DNA of 64,000 nucleotides from Candidatus Treponema caballi (GCA_018066285.1 JAGHRS010000031.1:1-64000), one strand, 5' to 3'. Numbered from the stretch's first letter, positions 44,730 through 54,346 are shown. The notes: generated by a model not told the origin, from the sequence alone. Translations and numbers: made by a program.

Positions 44730-46247
44730 TTATCTGCCCGTTGGACGGGCGTAGACTTCACGTGAAAGTGGTCCTGATAAAATCTCTTCACCAATATTAT
44801 AGGATGCAACAGCAAAATAGTAAATTTTTCCGTTGGTCAATCCTGAAATCCTTATAGAATCTGCATTTCCCGTCATTACAGGAGATACTCCCTGGACAGC
44901 TTCCGAGCCGAGATACTCTCCGGGACGCTCTCCGTAATACACCAGATAACCGCCGTTCACCGTTTTGCTGCCAGGTGCGGAAATCCAGCTTATGTCAACG
45001 TAACCGTCACCCGGCTGTGCAAATACCTGGTACGGAGGATCAGGTGGTTCGACGGGCTCGTAGGCAATCTGTATCTCTGTGACTGACGGTGAAACAGAGC
45101 CTGCGCCATCCGGATAAAGACGGGCTGCTATCTGGAAATACCTGTCAGAAAGGCCAGACATGTCCTGTCCCGGAGTAAACTTCTGCCATGCGGGATATGA
45201 TTCCGTCCAGTTCCAGCGGGAACTGTCACTGCGGATGTAGTAATCAATCTGAGTCTGGTCAGGCTGAGTATCTGTTACCAGAATGCGCCTGATTGTTGCA
45301 CCATTTTCTTCCATACTGAAGATGGGAGTCTCAAAGGTTCCGCCTGTCACTTCATACGTATCTGTAACAGAAGGCGTTTCCCTGCTATTCCGGCTTATAT
45401 AGAAATTGTCGAGATACCCGATGTATGACGAACATATATTTATATCTGCCTTGACACCAAGCACCGCGGGATAAATCAATCCGCGTTCTCCACCGGTTGA
45501 AGTTACATAAAGGATGTCTTCAACCCGGTTGTTGACCCGGTACTCAATCATTCCCGTAACATCATCATATGAAAGTTCATGGAAAGACCATGTTTCAGGA
45601 ACAAGAATCGTTTTTCCAGTAACAAGAACATCGTTGTTTTCTTCAGAGACTGTCAGTCTGCTTCCGTCACCTGAATATCGCTCGAAAATATTGCCGAAAT
45701 CCCACTGCAGATGATTGTTCGTAAGCATTACCGTAATCATCTGATACAGGGAGTATTCGTCCAGATTGCGTGATGAAAACCACGAGAAAATCATTTCGCC
45801 GTTTGCCGCCATGAGCGGTTTGAGCCAGAAACTGATGGTAAAGGAACCCGTTTCTCCCTCTGTTCCGAAAAGGGAATTGCTGCCTCCCCTGAGACTGAGA
45901 CCTTCGTTTCCCCAGAAAAGAGCGGAACCGGTACCGCGTTTTGCATCTTTAGTCAGGTCTGCATTGCCGCTCACCATTGTGTAGTTGAAAGCTTCATCAT
46001 AACAGCCGTCATCAAATGTCAGCAGCAGATCGGAAGCGGCATCTGGAGATGGACTTATGTCATCAAGTGTGAGGCATTCATATCCGTAGGTTCCTCTTCC
46101 GGATACGACATTGTTGCGGTTTACGACAGAATTCCATCCGTTCAGGCCACCGAAAGTATATGTTTTTTCTGTTGCAGAAAGGAAAGCTGGTGCAAGCAGA
46201 AGCAGTAGACAAACTGCTGAAAAAAAGGTTATTTGTTTTTTAGTCAT
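44730..46247 (-). CDS. Exported LamG/concanavalin-like plus fibronectin type III protein
   Basis: The protein has a signal peptide (MTKKQITFFSAVCLLLLLAPAFLSA). A LamG/concanavalin A-like sandwich covers about residues 90-270 (FTISFWLKPLMAANGEMIFSWFS, WSFHELSYDDVTGMIEYRVN). A middle beta domain and a C-terminal fibronectin type III domain follow (YQVFAQPGDGYVDISWISAPG, then LTNGKIYYFAVASYN). It is probably a surface or periplasmic carbohydrate- or protein-binding factor. The track ORF starts at 46277, inside uvrC. I prefer 46247, but the ATG at 46259, sharing CATG with the uvrC start, is also possible. It lies directly upstream of the TPR/proline-rich gene. Confidence 0.72.
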   Translation of the reverse strand: MTKKQITFFSAVCLLLLLAPAFLSATEKTYTFGGLNGWNSVVNRNNVVSGRGTYGYECLTLDDISPSPDAASDLLLTFDDGCYDEAFNYTMVSGNADLTKDAKRGTGSALFWGNEGLSLRGGSNSLFGTEGETGSFTISFWLKPLMAANGEMIFSWFSSRNLDEYSLYQMITVMLTNNHLQWDFGNIFERYSGDGSRLTVSEENNDVLVTGKTILVPETWSFHELSYDDVTGMIEYRVNNRVEDILYVTSTGGERGLIYPAVLGVKADINICSSYIGYLDNFYISRNSRETPSVTDTYEVTGGTFETPIFSMEENGATIRRILVTDTQPDQTQIDYYIRSDSSRWNWTESYPAWQKFTPGQDMSGLSDRYFQIAARLYPDGAGSVSPSVTEIQIAYEPVEPPDPPYQVFAQPGDGYVDISWISAPGSKTVNGGYLVYYGERPGEYLGSEAVQGVSPVMTGNADSIRISGLTNGKIYYFAVASYNIGEEILSGPLSREVYARPTGR

Positions 46248-46257
46248 AGTAATCGCC

Positions 46258-48273
46258 ATGAAAACAGATCCAGCCACGCGTGAAATACTGCATCAGACAG
46301 CTCTCAAAGCGCCTCAGAAAAGCGGCGTATACCTTTGGCGCAATTCCGAAGGCACCGTGCTTTATGTCGGCAAGGCTAAGAATCTCAAAAACCGGCTTTC
46401 CTCCTATTTTTCCGGTCAGAAGGACATCAAGACACGCACGCTCATAAGCCGTGCAAGCTCAATCGAATACATCGTCACCGCCAATGAATACGAAGCGTTC
46501 ATTCTTGAGAACAACTTCATCAAGCAGTACAACCCGCACTTCAACATTCAGCTGAAGGACGGCAAGACATACCCGCTGCTCCGCATTACAAACGAAGCAT
46601 ATCCCCGTCTGTTCAGAACCCGCCGCATGATTAACGACGGTTCCCGCTATTTCGGCCCGTTCCCGAACGTGCAGGCGCTGGACGATTTTCTTGAATCGAT
46701 GCAGGTTCTGTACAAGCTGCGGTTGTGCCGCAAATTCCAGAAACGGGATGCTCCCTGTCTGTATTACCACATAGGCCGCTGTTCTGCGCCCTGCTGCGGA
46801 AAAATTTCGAGAGAGTCCTACAGTCAACTTATCGGAGAAATCGCATGCTTCCTTAACGGTGATCAGGCAGAAAACATCAAGAAAATGGAAGCAGAGATGA
46901 AAGAAGCCGCAAAAAAGCTCGAGTTTGAGAAAGCGGCACGAATCAGGGACGGCATAAAGGCTGTTTCCATGCTGCACATGCACAACGCGGTATCTGACTT
47001 TGACCCGAACGCGCGCGACTACATCGGCTTTGCAACTGAAGGCAGCCTCGTTTCCTTCGTCATCCTGAAAATGCGGCACGGCAGGCTTCTGTCGCGCGAC
47101 CTGTACCAGACAAACAGCCTTAAGGACGAGGATGAGCTCATTTCCGAGTTCTTCACCGCGTACTACACAGAGCCCGAAGATATTCCGCCCGCCATTTACG
47201 TTCCCAAGGCAACTGATGTGCAGCTCCTCCGCCGCTGGGTTTCTGAGAAGTTCAAGACATCATGCAAGATTGTCGTGCCCCGCACCGTGCAGACGATGGA
47301 GGCAGGCGAAAAAGGCGGCAGCGCAGGTTCGTCACGTCACAAGGCAGCGCTTGAGATGGCGATGCAGAACGCGCGTGAAGACATCATCCGCAGAGTACGG
47401 GAACGCGGCGACATGCCTGCAATGCGCGAGCTTCAGAAAGTACTCAATCTGCCGACGCTGCCTGTCCGCATAGAAGGCTTTGATATAGCGCATATCGGCG
47501 GCAAGATGCCCGTGGCGAGCCTCATCAGCTTTTACAACGGCAACCCGGATAAAAAGAACTACCGCTATTTCCGCCTGAAGACGACGGAAGGCATTATCGA
47601 CGACTTTGCATCCATGAGGGAAGCAACGAGCCGCCGCTACACACGGCTTTTAAACGAGCAGGCGGAGATGCCCGACCTGATCATGATAGATGGCGGCATC
47701 GGCCAGGTGAACGCCGTACAGGGGGTGCTCAACGCGCTCGAGCTCGACATTCCGATTGTCGGCCTTGCCGAGCAGGATGAAGATTTGTACCTGCCGGGAA
47801 ACAGCACCCCCATCAAGCTGCCGCGCAGAAGCGACGCTTTGAGGCTGCTGCAGCGCGTCCGCGACGAGTGCCACCGCTTCGCCACAAGCCGCAACCAGAA
47901 ACTGCGCACAAAGCAGAACGTCGTCTCACGCTTCCAGCAGCTGCCGCACATAGGCAAGGCGCGCGCCCGCATCATCATGGACACATGGCACACGCTCGAA
48001 GAGTTTGCCCGCGCTTGCAAAGAGGATGCGCAGGCAGTCGCCGACACGCTGCTCATCCCGCTCACACAGGTTGAGGATGCGGGTAAAGCCGCGGATATCC
48101 TGCTGAAGCAGGCTGAGACAAAGCAGATGAAGGCCGGCCCGGGCGAGCGCATAGTCGCAAAACACGACGAGGACGACGACAGCGGCATGGCGTCACTTGC
48201 GGCACTTGCACTCGGCGCTGACTATGACGAAGACGACGAGGCGGGCGACATCATCGCCGCAGACAAGGAATAA
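46258..48273 (+). CDS. uvrC: Excinuclease ABC subunit C
   Basis: This 671-residue DNA-repair nuclease makes both incisions in UvrABC excision repair. Visible domains are an N-terminal GIY-YIG nuclease (GVYLWRNSEGTVLYVGKAKNLKNRL), a UvrB-binding UVR motif (AKKLEFEKAARIRDGIKAV), an RNase H-like C-terminal nuclease (GFDIAHIGGKMPVASLISF, LIMIDGGIGQVNAV) and HhH elements (LPHIGKARARIIM). The track ORF begins at 46111 inside the divergent gene; the ATG at 46258 opens the usual UvrC N-terminus. The last 60 residues are an Asp/Glu-rich extension beyond the HhH region. The stop codon lies in the arm of an inverted repeat. Confidence 0.93.
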   Translation: MKTDPATREILHQTALKAPQKSGVYLWRNSEGTVLYVGKAKNLKNRLSSYFSGQKDIKTRTLISRASSIEYIVTANEYEAFILENNFIKQYNPHFNIQLKDGKTYPLLRITNEAYPRLFRTRRMINDGSRYFGPFPNVQALDDFLESMQVLYKLRLCRKFQKRDAPCLYYHIGRCSAPCCGKISRESYSQLIGEIACFLNGDQAENIKKMEAEMKEAAKKLEFEKAARIRDGIKAVSMLHMHNAVSDFDPNARDYIGFATEGSLVSFVILKMRHGRLLSRDLYQTNSLKDEDELISEFFTAYYTEPEDIPPAIYVPKATDVQLLRRWVSEKFKTSCKIVVPRTVQTMEAGEKGGSAGSSRHKAALEMAMQNAREDIIRRVRERGDMPAMRELQKVLNLPTLPVRIEGFDIAHIGGKMPVASLISFYNGNPDKKNYRYFRLKTTEGIIDDFASMREATSRRYTRLLNEQAEMPDLIMIDGGIGQVNAVQGVLNALELDIPIVGLAEQDEDLYLPGNSTPIKLPRRSDALRLLQRVRDECHRFATSRNQKLRTKQNVVSRFQQLPHIGKARARIIMDTWHTLEEFARACKEDAQAVADTLLIPLTQVEDAGKAADILLKQAETKQMKAGPGERIVAKHDEDDDSGMASLAALALGADYDEDDEAGDIIAADKE

Positions 48274-48310
48274 ACCGCGAAAACACTCCAAATAAGTACT
48301 TTTCGCGGTT
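48273..48310. repeat. 11-bp perfect inverted repeat after uvrC
   Basis: AACCGCGAAAA and TTTTCGCGGTT pair around a 16-nt loop, with the first base of the stem being the last base of the uvrC stop codon. The T-run lies within the stem rather than after it. It may act as a transcript-end hairpin. Confidence 0.55.
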
Positions 48311-48499
48311 CCCCGGCAGCTGACATACACATTTAGCAATCTGAAAGCCAGTAAGCAGGCGTTGCGGGCGGCGATTGAGCCCGCTAGAGGGGGCAGCGGA
48401 TGGCACAACAAAAACGGAACAAATGGAACAGTGTACTGGGCCATTTGTGGAGTGACTTGTGACAGTAGCGAGGGGCAGGCGCCCCCCATCTATAGAGAT
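48311..48499. repeat. Noncoding GC-rich/hairpin segment, possible interspersed repeat
   Basis: Between uvrC and the cyclase gene is a stretch with no credible ORF. It contains GC-rich blocks (GCGGGCGGCG, AGGGGCAGGCGCCCCCC) and a hairpin with arms ACAAATGG (48419-48426) and CCATTTGT (48441-48448) enclosing CAGTGTACTG. It looks like a mobile or REP-like sequence, but no second copy is visible in this window. Confidence 0.4.
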
Positions 48500-48528
48500 T
48501 TGCCACAATGATAAAAACCGAGTACAAT
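48500..48528 (+). promoter_or_regulatory. Promoter for the first LacI-like/GGDEF gene
   Basis: TTGCCA, a 17-nt spacer and TACAAT lie about 54 nt upstream of the ATG at 48582, giving a leader of roughly 45 nt. Confidence 0.6.
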
Positions 48529-48581
48529 AATCGGTATATGTAAAAAACGTTGTCGCTATATTCTGACTGGATGTGTTGACA

Positions 48582-50471
48582 ATGAAACGAAAAACAATAG
48601 CCGTCTGCGTTTCAGGCTTTTTATGGGAAAGCGAAAACCGGATAATTTCCGGTATCAAGGAAATATGCAGGGCCCGCAACATTAATGTCCTCGTTTTTGA
48701 CTCTCAGATAAGAAAATCTGATGTGTACACTACTGAAATTGAAAAATACCGGTATATCCTCAAGGGTGAATCGGAAATCTTCAACCTCATCAATTACAAG
48801 CTGATTAACGGGCTTATCCTTTTAAGCGACACCATTTTTGATAAAGCTGTTGTCCAGAAAATATACAATAACTGTGTCTCCAACAACATTCCGGTTGTAT
48901 GTGCGAATGATCTGACAGCTGATTTCAGACATCATGTGTACATTGATAACGAAAACTCAATGGAGCAGATGGTCGAGCATCTCATCACCATGCACAATTG
49001 TACGAAAATAAATTTCATCGGCGGCATGGAAGATAACAGGGAAACGGTTGAACGGCTTGCTGCTTACAAAAAGGTTCTTGAGAAGTACGGCATTCCTGTT
49101 GAGGAAGACAGAATCGGTTATGGCTATTTCTACAAGCCTGCAGTGGATGTAACCCGGAAGTTTCTTGCATCCGGAAAGGAAATAGAGGCCATTGTCTGTG
49201 CAAATGACATGATGGCTGTTTTTGTTGTCGAGTATCTCAGGAAAAAAGGCATAAAAGTTCCTGACCAGATGATTGTCACCGGATATGACGGCATTAAGCA
49301 GGCCGCAGAATTTGCCGTTCCGATAACGACGCTGACAACTGATTATGAGCAGCTCGGCATTCAGTGCGTAAATCTGCTTGAAGAAATTGAGAAAACCGGC
49401 ATTCCGGAAAAATCAATCGGCATTAAGGCAAAGCTGGTGCTCAGGGAAAGCTGTGGCTGTGTGAAACCATCGGAAACGGATTCAGACAGCTACGTTGAAC
49501 GGACGTATGCGGGAGAAAGTGTTTTTTCTCTGTTCTCTACGTATCTTTCCCAGATGAACGTGCTGTGTGCTTCTGATGAAGACAAGGAATCCCTGTTCAT
49601 TGATCTGATGAGGCCATCCTGTCTGTTTCAGTTCAAGATGGTTCTGCTGTGCATCTGCGCTGAACTTGAAAAGGGAAAGAACTATTTTTACAACGATTTC
49701 AAGATATCCAATTCGTACGGTTTTTCAAAAAAACTGCTTTCCATGGTGCAGTTCGGACACGCCATCAAACCGGGAAGCACGTTTGATACAAAACAGATTA
49801 TCCCCGACCAGATATGGGAAAGTGATGAGCCTCTAAGCCTTACATTCAATCCGCTCTATTTTAAGGATAAGTTCCTGGGTTATATCGGTTATGAGTTTGA
49901 AGGTGATGCAGAACAGACTTACATGTTCAGTCTGTGGCTTCAGGCTATTGCAAGCAACATAGGTTCATTCTATGAAAGACGGGAACTTGAGAACATGTAC
50001 ATGCATGATCCGCTTACCAATCTGTATAACAGACGCGGTATGGAAAAAATGTTCAAGAAAACATATGAAACCGTCATGAAGGAAAAAGGGTATCTGACAA
50101 TGGTCTGTTCCGATATTGATGACCTGAAGAAAATAAATGATAAGTTCGGACATGAAGCAGGAGATATAGCCATCAGAACCGTAGCAGATGCATTGCAGTA
50201 CTGTCTTCCCAAGCAGAGCATCTGCGTCAGGACTGGCGGAGATGAATACGCCGTCCTTATCTACACAAAAAAGAAACCCGACACGGATGAGTATATTGCA
50301 AAACTCAGCAACTATTTCTATGACTTCAACAACGCAAGCGGATTGCCGTTCAAAGTTTCAAGCAGCTGCGGGTTCTGCGTAAAAGCATCAGAAGAAAATC
50401 CTGTTCTGTCTGATATGGCCCGTGCAGCCGACGCAGAGCTGTACAAGGCCAAAACGCTCAAAAAGAGCTGA
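48582..50471 (+). CDS. Cytoplasmic ligand-sensing diguanylate cyclase: LacI-type binding domain + GAF-like region + GGDEF
   Basis: The 629-residue protein has no signal peptide and no helix-turn-helix. Residues about 5-295 match the periplasmic-binding-protein-like effector domain of LacI/GalR regulators (KRKTIAVCVSGFLWESENRI, NNIPVVCANDL, AIVCANDMMAVFVVEYLRKKGIKVPDQMIVTGYDG). Residues about 305-465 look GAF-like. Residues about 470-629 are a GGDEF domain with DPLTNLYNRRG, the metal-binding DIDDLKKINDKFGHEAGD and active site GGDEY at 552-556. No inhibitory RxxD site precedes it. It should make cyclic di-GMP in response to a small ligand, probably a sugar. The track start at 48573 is GTG; I use the ATG at 48582. 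Confidence 0.85.
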   Translation: MKRKTIAVCVSGFLWESENRIISGIKEICRARNINVLVFDSQIRKSDVYTTEIEKYRYILKGESEIFNLINYKLINGLILLSDTIFDKAVVQKIYNNCVSNNIPVVCANDLTADFRHHVYIDNENSMEQMVEHLITMHNCTKINFIGGMEDNRETVERLAAYKKVLEKYGIPVEEDRIGYGYFYKPAVDVTRKFLASGKEIEAIVCANDMMAVFVVEYLRKKGIKVPDQMIVTGYDGIKQAAEFAVPITTLTTDYEQLGIQCVNLLEEIEKTGIPEKSIGIKAKLVLRESCGCVKPSETDSDSYVERTYAGESVFSLFSTYLSQMNVLCASDEDKESLFIDLMRPSCLFQFKMVLLCICAELEKGKNYFYNDFKISNSYGFSKKLLSMVQFGHAIKPGSTFDTKQIIPDQIWESDEPLSLTFNPLYFKDKFLGYIGYEFEGDAEQTYMFSLWLQAIASNIGSFYERRELENMYMHDPLTNLYNRRGMEKMFKKTYETVMKEKGYLTMVCSDIDDLKKINDKFGHEAGDIAIRTVADALQYCLPKQSICVRTGGDEYAVLIYTKKKPDTDEYIAKLSNYFYDFNNASGLPFKVSSSCGFCVKASEENPVLSDMARAADAELYKAKTLKKS

Positions 50472-50493
50472 GCAGGCAGCTCAGCTTGCTTTT
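50466..50493. terminator. Intrinsic terminator between convergent genes
   Basis: AGCTGAGC-AGGCA-GCTCAGCT is a perfect 8-bp stem with a 5-nt loop followed by TGCTTTT. It contains the stop codons of the plus-strand cyclase and of the minus-strand acyltransferase, so it may serve both. Confidence 0.7.
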
Positions 50494-51731
50494 ACCGGCA
50501 GCGGCGCATGCGCGTCTTTATAGAAAAGCTCTTCGGTGGCGAGCGCAAACTTCGTAACGGCAAAGTCTTTCCCTTCCGGATAGATGTACAGCGTATCCTT
50601 CAGTGTGTTCAGGTCGATGCAGTCACCAAACTTACCAAGATACTCATACTCAATATGACATGAATACTGCTCTTTCGCCGGAATCTCGACGGTGTACGGC
50701 TCGCCGTTACAGATGCCTTCAAGACGGAATCCGTTCATGTTGTGGGTAAGCGTCGCCTTTCCAATGTCTATATAGCGCTTTGGATTAGGAAGCGAGTCAA
50801 CGCGGCAGGGAAGCGTAATGCCGTATGTTCCAGTCTGCACTTCAGCGCGGACGTTCATGCGTTCCCACTCGTACCAGTCAGGAATATGCGGGAACTCAGT
50901 TTCGCCGGTGCGTGCATGAAGCTCGCCCAGTTCATCCATCTCCCACTCTTTGCCGCAGGAGTCACAGCGGAGCACGATTCCGGATGAACTCATGCGGTAT
51001 TCAGTCTTGCAGGACGGGCACTGGTACAGGACTTTGTGAAGGCCCTCCGCCCGCTTCTTATACTTGATGCGGATGCCCTTTTCCTTCTGCCAGGCAAAAT
51101 CATCATATTTGAACGCTTCTTCAATGCCGCGGGTCAGTTCCTCATGCGGCAGTTCCTTCACCTGTTCCGCCGTGTACAGACACGTCATGGTCGCCTCTGT
51201 TCCCTTGATTTTGCGGTCAGGAAGCGCCCAGAACGGTGAGTTTACGTGATGTCCGTGACAGACAAGCACAACAACCGGCACTTTTAGAAGCTTGCAGAGC
51301 TTTCCCAGTGAGGGCGGCAGCACGGCGGTCGTTCCGCACAGGGAATAGCGCGCTTCCGGGTAGATGGCGGCAATGTCACCTCTGTCAGTGACGCGCTTCA
51401 GCTGCCTTATGAGCGACAGGTCGTTGGTGAACTTCCGCTTGCAGATGCAGCCTATGAAGCGTAACAGCCACTCGCGCTTAAGGAAGCCGTCAATGGCGAC
51501 GACGAAGTTGGCACCATGCGGGAAAATACCTTTCATGGCGACCTTGAAATCCATGAAGGCGTTATGGTTACACAGCAGCAGATACGGCGGCTTAATACCT
51601 TCCATATTCACTTTTGTCAGTTTGTTCTTGTGGGAAATGACTGCCGGGAAAGACAGCAGCCAGATAAGCCATTTAAGGTGCATCCTCATAGGAGGACGGG
51701 TCATATCAAAACGTGGTTCTTCATCGAGCAT
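50481..51731 (-). CDS. PlsC-type acyltransferase with zinc ribbon and extra C-terminal domain
   Basis: The 416-residue protein has a lysophospholipid/glycerol-3-phosphate acyltransferase domain in the first 200 residues. This carries the HX4D motif NHNAFMDFK, and IYPEARYSL at the substrate motif. A zinc ribbon follows at about 236-262 (CPSC...CDSC), then a C-terminal domain of beta strands with unknown role. The acyltransferase acts on glycerophospholipid precursors at the inner membrane. A zinc ribbon in this position is unusual for PlsC and suggests regulation or protein/nucleic-acid contact. The start follows CTCATTT-type AT-rich leader sequence. It converges on the first GGDEF gene and diverges from ackA. 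Confidence 0.78.
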   Translation of the reverse strand: MLDEEPRFDMTRPPMRMHLKWLIWLLSFPAVISHKNKLTKVNMEGIKPPYLLLCNHNAFMDFKVAMKGIFPHGANFVVAIDGFLKREWLLRFIGCICKRKFTNDLSLIRQLKRVTDRGDIAAIYPEARYSLCGTTAVLPPSLGKLCKLLKVPVVVLVCHGHHVNSPFWALPDRKIKGTEATMTCLYTAEQVKELPHEELTRGIEEAFKYDDFAWQKEKGIRIKYKKRAEGLHKVLYQCPSCKTEYRMSSSGIVLRCDSCGKEWEMDELGELHARTGETEFPHIPDWYEWERMNVRAEVQTGTYGITLPCRVDSLPNPKRYIDIGKATLTHNMNGFRLEGICNGEPYTVEIPAKEQYSCHIEYEYLGKFGDCIDLNTLKDTLYIYPEGKDFAVTKFALATEELFYKDAHAPLPVKAS

Positions 51732-51803
51732 GATAAAACTCTCATTTAGTAAGGATGAAGACAGTATAGCACGGGGAAACAGAAGTCCGCTACTTTTTTC
51801 TCA

Positions 51804-51832
51804 TTGCCAGTTTATCCGCTTTGTTCTATAAT
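51804..51832 (+). promoter_or_regulatory. Promoter for ackA and probably the downstream galactosidase genes
   Basis: TTGCCA (51804-51809), 17 nt and a consensus TATAAT (51827-51832), about 40 nt upstream of the ackA ATG. No other comparably strong promoter was seen between here and the GH42 gene. Confidence 0.7.
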
Positions 51833-51871
51833 TACACCATAATACATATTCAATTTCTTACGAGGATTATC

Positions 51872-53206
51872 ATGGTTATTCTTACCTTGAACTGCGGCTC
51901 TTCATCCGCAAAGTACCAGGTTTATGACTGGGACAACAAAGACGTTCTCGCATCTGGTGTTGTAGAACGCGTTACACAGCCAGGTGCTGTCATTACTCAC
52001 GAAGCTAAAGGCAAAGACAAATACGTTAAGGAAAGCCCGTGCCCGACCCACAAGGAAGCTATTGAGCTCATCATTGCAACAATCACAGACCCGGCCGTTG
52101 GTGTCATCACTGACATGAGCGTCATCAAGGCAGTCGGTCACCGCGTTCTGCATGGCGGCGACAAGTTCACAAAGTCTGTCATCGTAACTCCGGAAGTTAT
52201 CGAAACATTCCGCTCAGTACAGGACCTCGGACCTCTCCACAATCCTGCAAACATCATGGGTATTGAGGCAGCTCAGAAGGTTCTGCCGGATGTACCACAC
52301 TGCGCAGTCATGGATACAGCATGGCACCAGACAATGCCAGAGACATCATTCATGTACGCTGTTCCACGCGAATGGCACGACAAGTATGCTGCACGCCGCT
52401 ATGGTTTCCACGGAACAAGTTTCCTGTACACAGCAAAGCGCGCATCAGTACTGCTCCACAAGGAACCTAAGGATACAAACCTGATCATTGCCCATATCGG
52501 AAACGGCGCTTCAATGTGTGCTGTAAAGAACGGACAGTGCTTCGATACATCAATGGGTATCACTCCTCTTGAAGGTCTTGTCATGGGAACACGTTCCGGT
52601 GACTGTGACCCGGCACTCGCACTCTACATCATGAGAAAGACAGGTATGAGCGTTGCTGAGATGGACACTGCACTCAACAAGAAGTCAGGTCTGCTCGGTA
52701 TCACCGGCAAGTACGTTGACCGCCGCGATGTCATCAAGGCAATGGAAGCAGGCGAAAAGGACGCAAAGCTTGCATTTGAGATGGAATGCTACCGCCTGAA
52801 GAAATACTTCGGTTCATACATGGCAGCACTCAACGGCAACGTTGACGCAATCGTCTTCACCGCAGGTGTCGGCGAGTTCTCAACTCCAGTCCGCGAAAAG
52901 TGTCTTGAAGGCATGGAAGCTCTCGGTATCAAGATTGACCCGAAGAAGAATGCTCTTGCACACACACGCAATGCAGAAACATGCATCAGCGCTGACGATT
53001 CAAGAGTCAAGATTTTCGTCATCCCGACAGATGAAGAGCTCGTCATGACAGAAGATGCATACGCACTCATGAAGGGAACATACGATGTCCATACAAACTT
53101 CAAGTACTCATTCCAGAGCCCGGACTATGTAAACAAGGCCCGTGCAGAAGGTCTGAAGAAAGATCTGGCAAAACTGCCGGAACTTGCGGACATCATCGCA
53201 AAATAA
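51872..53206 (+). CDS. ackA: Acetate kinase
   Basis: This 444-residue cytosolic enzyme interconverts acetyl phosphate and ADP with acetate and ATP, the main ATP-yielding step of acetate fermentation. Family motifs are NCGSSSAKY at the N-terminus, [40 protein letters not shown] and [13 protein letters not shown]. The ATG at 51872, with ACGAGG upstream, gives the standard N-terminus [12 protein letters not shown]; the track ORF adds an unlikely extension. The protein is about 40 residues longer than E. coli AckA, with the extra residues mostly at the C-terminus. The PfkB kinase gene follows after 16 nt; no phosphotransacetylase gene is present. Confidence 0.95.
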   Translation: MVILTLNCGSSSAKYQVYDWDNKDVLASGVVERVTQPGAVITHEAKGKDKYVKESPCPTHKEAIELIIATITDPAVGVITDMSVIKAVGHRVLHGGDKFTKSVIVTPEVIETFRSVQDLGPLHNPANIMGIEAAQKVLPDVPHCAVMDTAWHQTMPETSFMYAVPREWHDKYAARRYGFHGTSFLYTAKRASVLLHKEPKDTNLIIAHIGNGASMCAVKNGQCFDTSMGITPLEGLVMGTRSGDCDPALALYIMRKTGMSVAEMDTALNKKSGLLGITGKYVDRRDVIKAMEAGEKDAKLAFEMECYRLKKYFGSYMAALNGNVDAIVFTAGVGEFSTPVREKCLEGMEALGIKIDPKKNALAHTRNAETCISADDSRVKIFVIPTDEELVMTEDAYALMKGTYDVHTNFKYSFQSPDYVNKARAEGLKKDLAKLPELADIIAK

Positions 53207-53222
53207 GTACTGAAGGAGAGAG

Positions 53223-54308
53223 ATGAACTTTTACGGCATAGGCCATGCAATGATAGACATTCATGCACTCGTTTCAGACGCTGACTTTGATCAGCTTTTG
53301 AACAACAAGGCATTTCCGCTTATTGAAGGAAGTGCTGTTCATCCTGAAACAGAGACATTCAATGCTCTTCTTAAAGAAGTGCTCGCCATTGCCGTAAACA
53401 AGTGCGCCTCTCCCGAACTGACGCAGAACCGCCGGATTGAAGACTATGTTGTCCGGACTTCCGGCGGCACAACTGCAAACATTCTTAAAACAGCTGCACG
53501 TTTCGGTACAATCACACACTTCACCGGTGCAATAGGCAAAGTCACCAGTGAAGACGGCAGTTACCGGCTTGATGCAGATGCCCTCTTTCTTTCACAACAA
53601 CTCGCAAAGCATTTCGTCATACCGGATTTGAATCCTGCAGAAGGCCAGACAGGACGCTATCTTGTTATCCGCTCAAACTCCGGACGCGAAGCCTATGCAG
53701 CATGTCCTTCTGCAGCAAAACTGCTTGAGCCAGAGTTTATCAACGAAGAATACGCATCCCAGGCAGACTGCATGATTATTGAAGGCCTTCAATGCATGAA
53801 CAAGCCACTTATGAAGCAGATTGAAAAAATCTGTTACAAATATGAGGTTCCGCTTGTTATAGATGTTGCAAGTGCCGTTGGTGCAGAGGCATTAAGCCAG
53901 TGGTACGAACGGCTTTGTAAAACAATTCCCGTGTTTGTTTTTGCAAACAAAGAGGAAGCCGCTGTTCTTGGCAGTTCGCTTCCAAAACTCTTTACAAAAG
54001 ACGGAGAACCATTAAATAATAATCCATATACCGTTTATATCCTGAAAAAGGGCACGGATGGTGCAAAAGCATGGTATAAAAAAAGTCAGGAAAAACTGGT
54101 CCCGGCAATTTCCTGTTCAGTACGCTGCGAAGCTGCTGATGCCGTGGACGCAACGGGAGCTGGCGACGGATTTGCAGCTGCATTTCTTGTACGCTGGTTC
54201 TCAAAAACCAGGAAAGTCTTTACAAAAAAAACGTTGCTGCGTCACTGTCTGACGCTGGGAGCACAGACTGCTGCCAAAATCGTAGAACATTACGGTTGCG
54301 AACTATAA
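53223..54308 (+). CDS. PfkB-family carbohydrate/nucleoside kinase
   Basis: The 361-residue cytosolic kinase of the ribokinase superfamily has an N-terminal substrate-binding region (VVRTSGGTTANILKTAARFG). The C-terminal signature DATGAGDGFAAAFL holds the catalytic Asp and anion hole. Between them lies the middle region with FANKEEAAVLG, typical of sugar and adenosine kinases. AAGGAGAG precedes the ATG. Its position between acetate kinase and a galactosidase operon suggests a sugar or sugar phosphate substrate, such as a hexose or tagatose 6-phosphate. Sequence alone does not fix it; adenosine kinase-like activity remains possible given the NxRxxDY-like opening. Confidence 0.85.
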   Translation: MNFYGIGHAMIDIHALVSDADFDQLLNNKAFPLIEGSAVHPETETFNALLKEVLAIAVNKCASPELTQNRRIEDYVVRTSGGTTANILKTAARFGTITHFTGAIGKVTSEDGSYRLDADALFLSQQLAKHFVIPDLNPAEGQTGRYLVIRSNSGREAYAACPSAAKLLEPEFINEEYASQADCMIIEGLQCMNKPLMKQIEKICYKYEVPLVIDVASAVGAEALSQWYERLCKTIPVFVFANKEEAAVLGSSLPKLFTKDGEPLNNNPYTVYILKKGTDGAKAWYKKSQEKLVPAISCSVRCEAADAVDATGAGDGFAAAFLVRWFSKTRKVFTKKTLLRHCLTLGAQTAAKIVEHYGCEL

Positions 54309-54346
54309 GCCGTAGTAACATGAGTGTAAAGGAGAATTAGTTCCTG

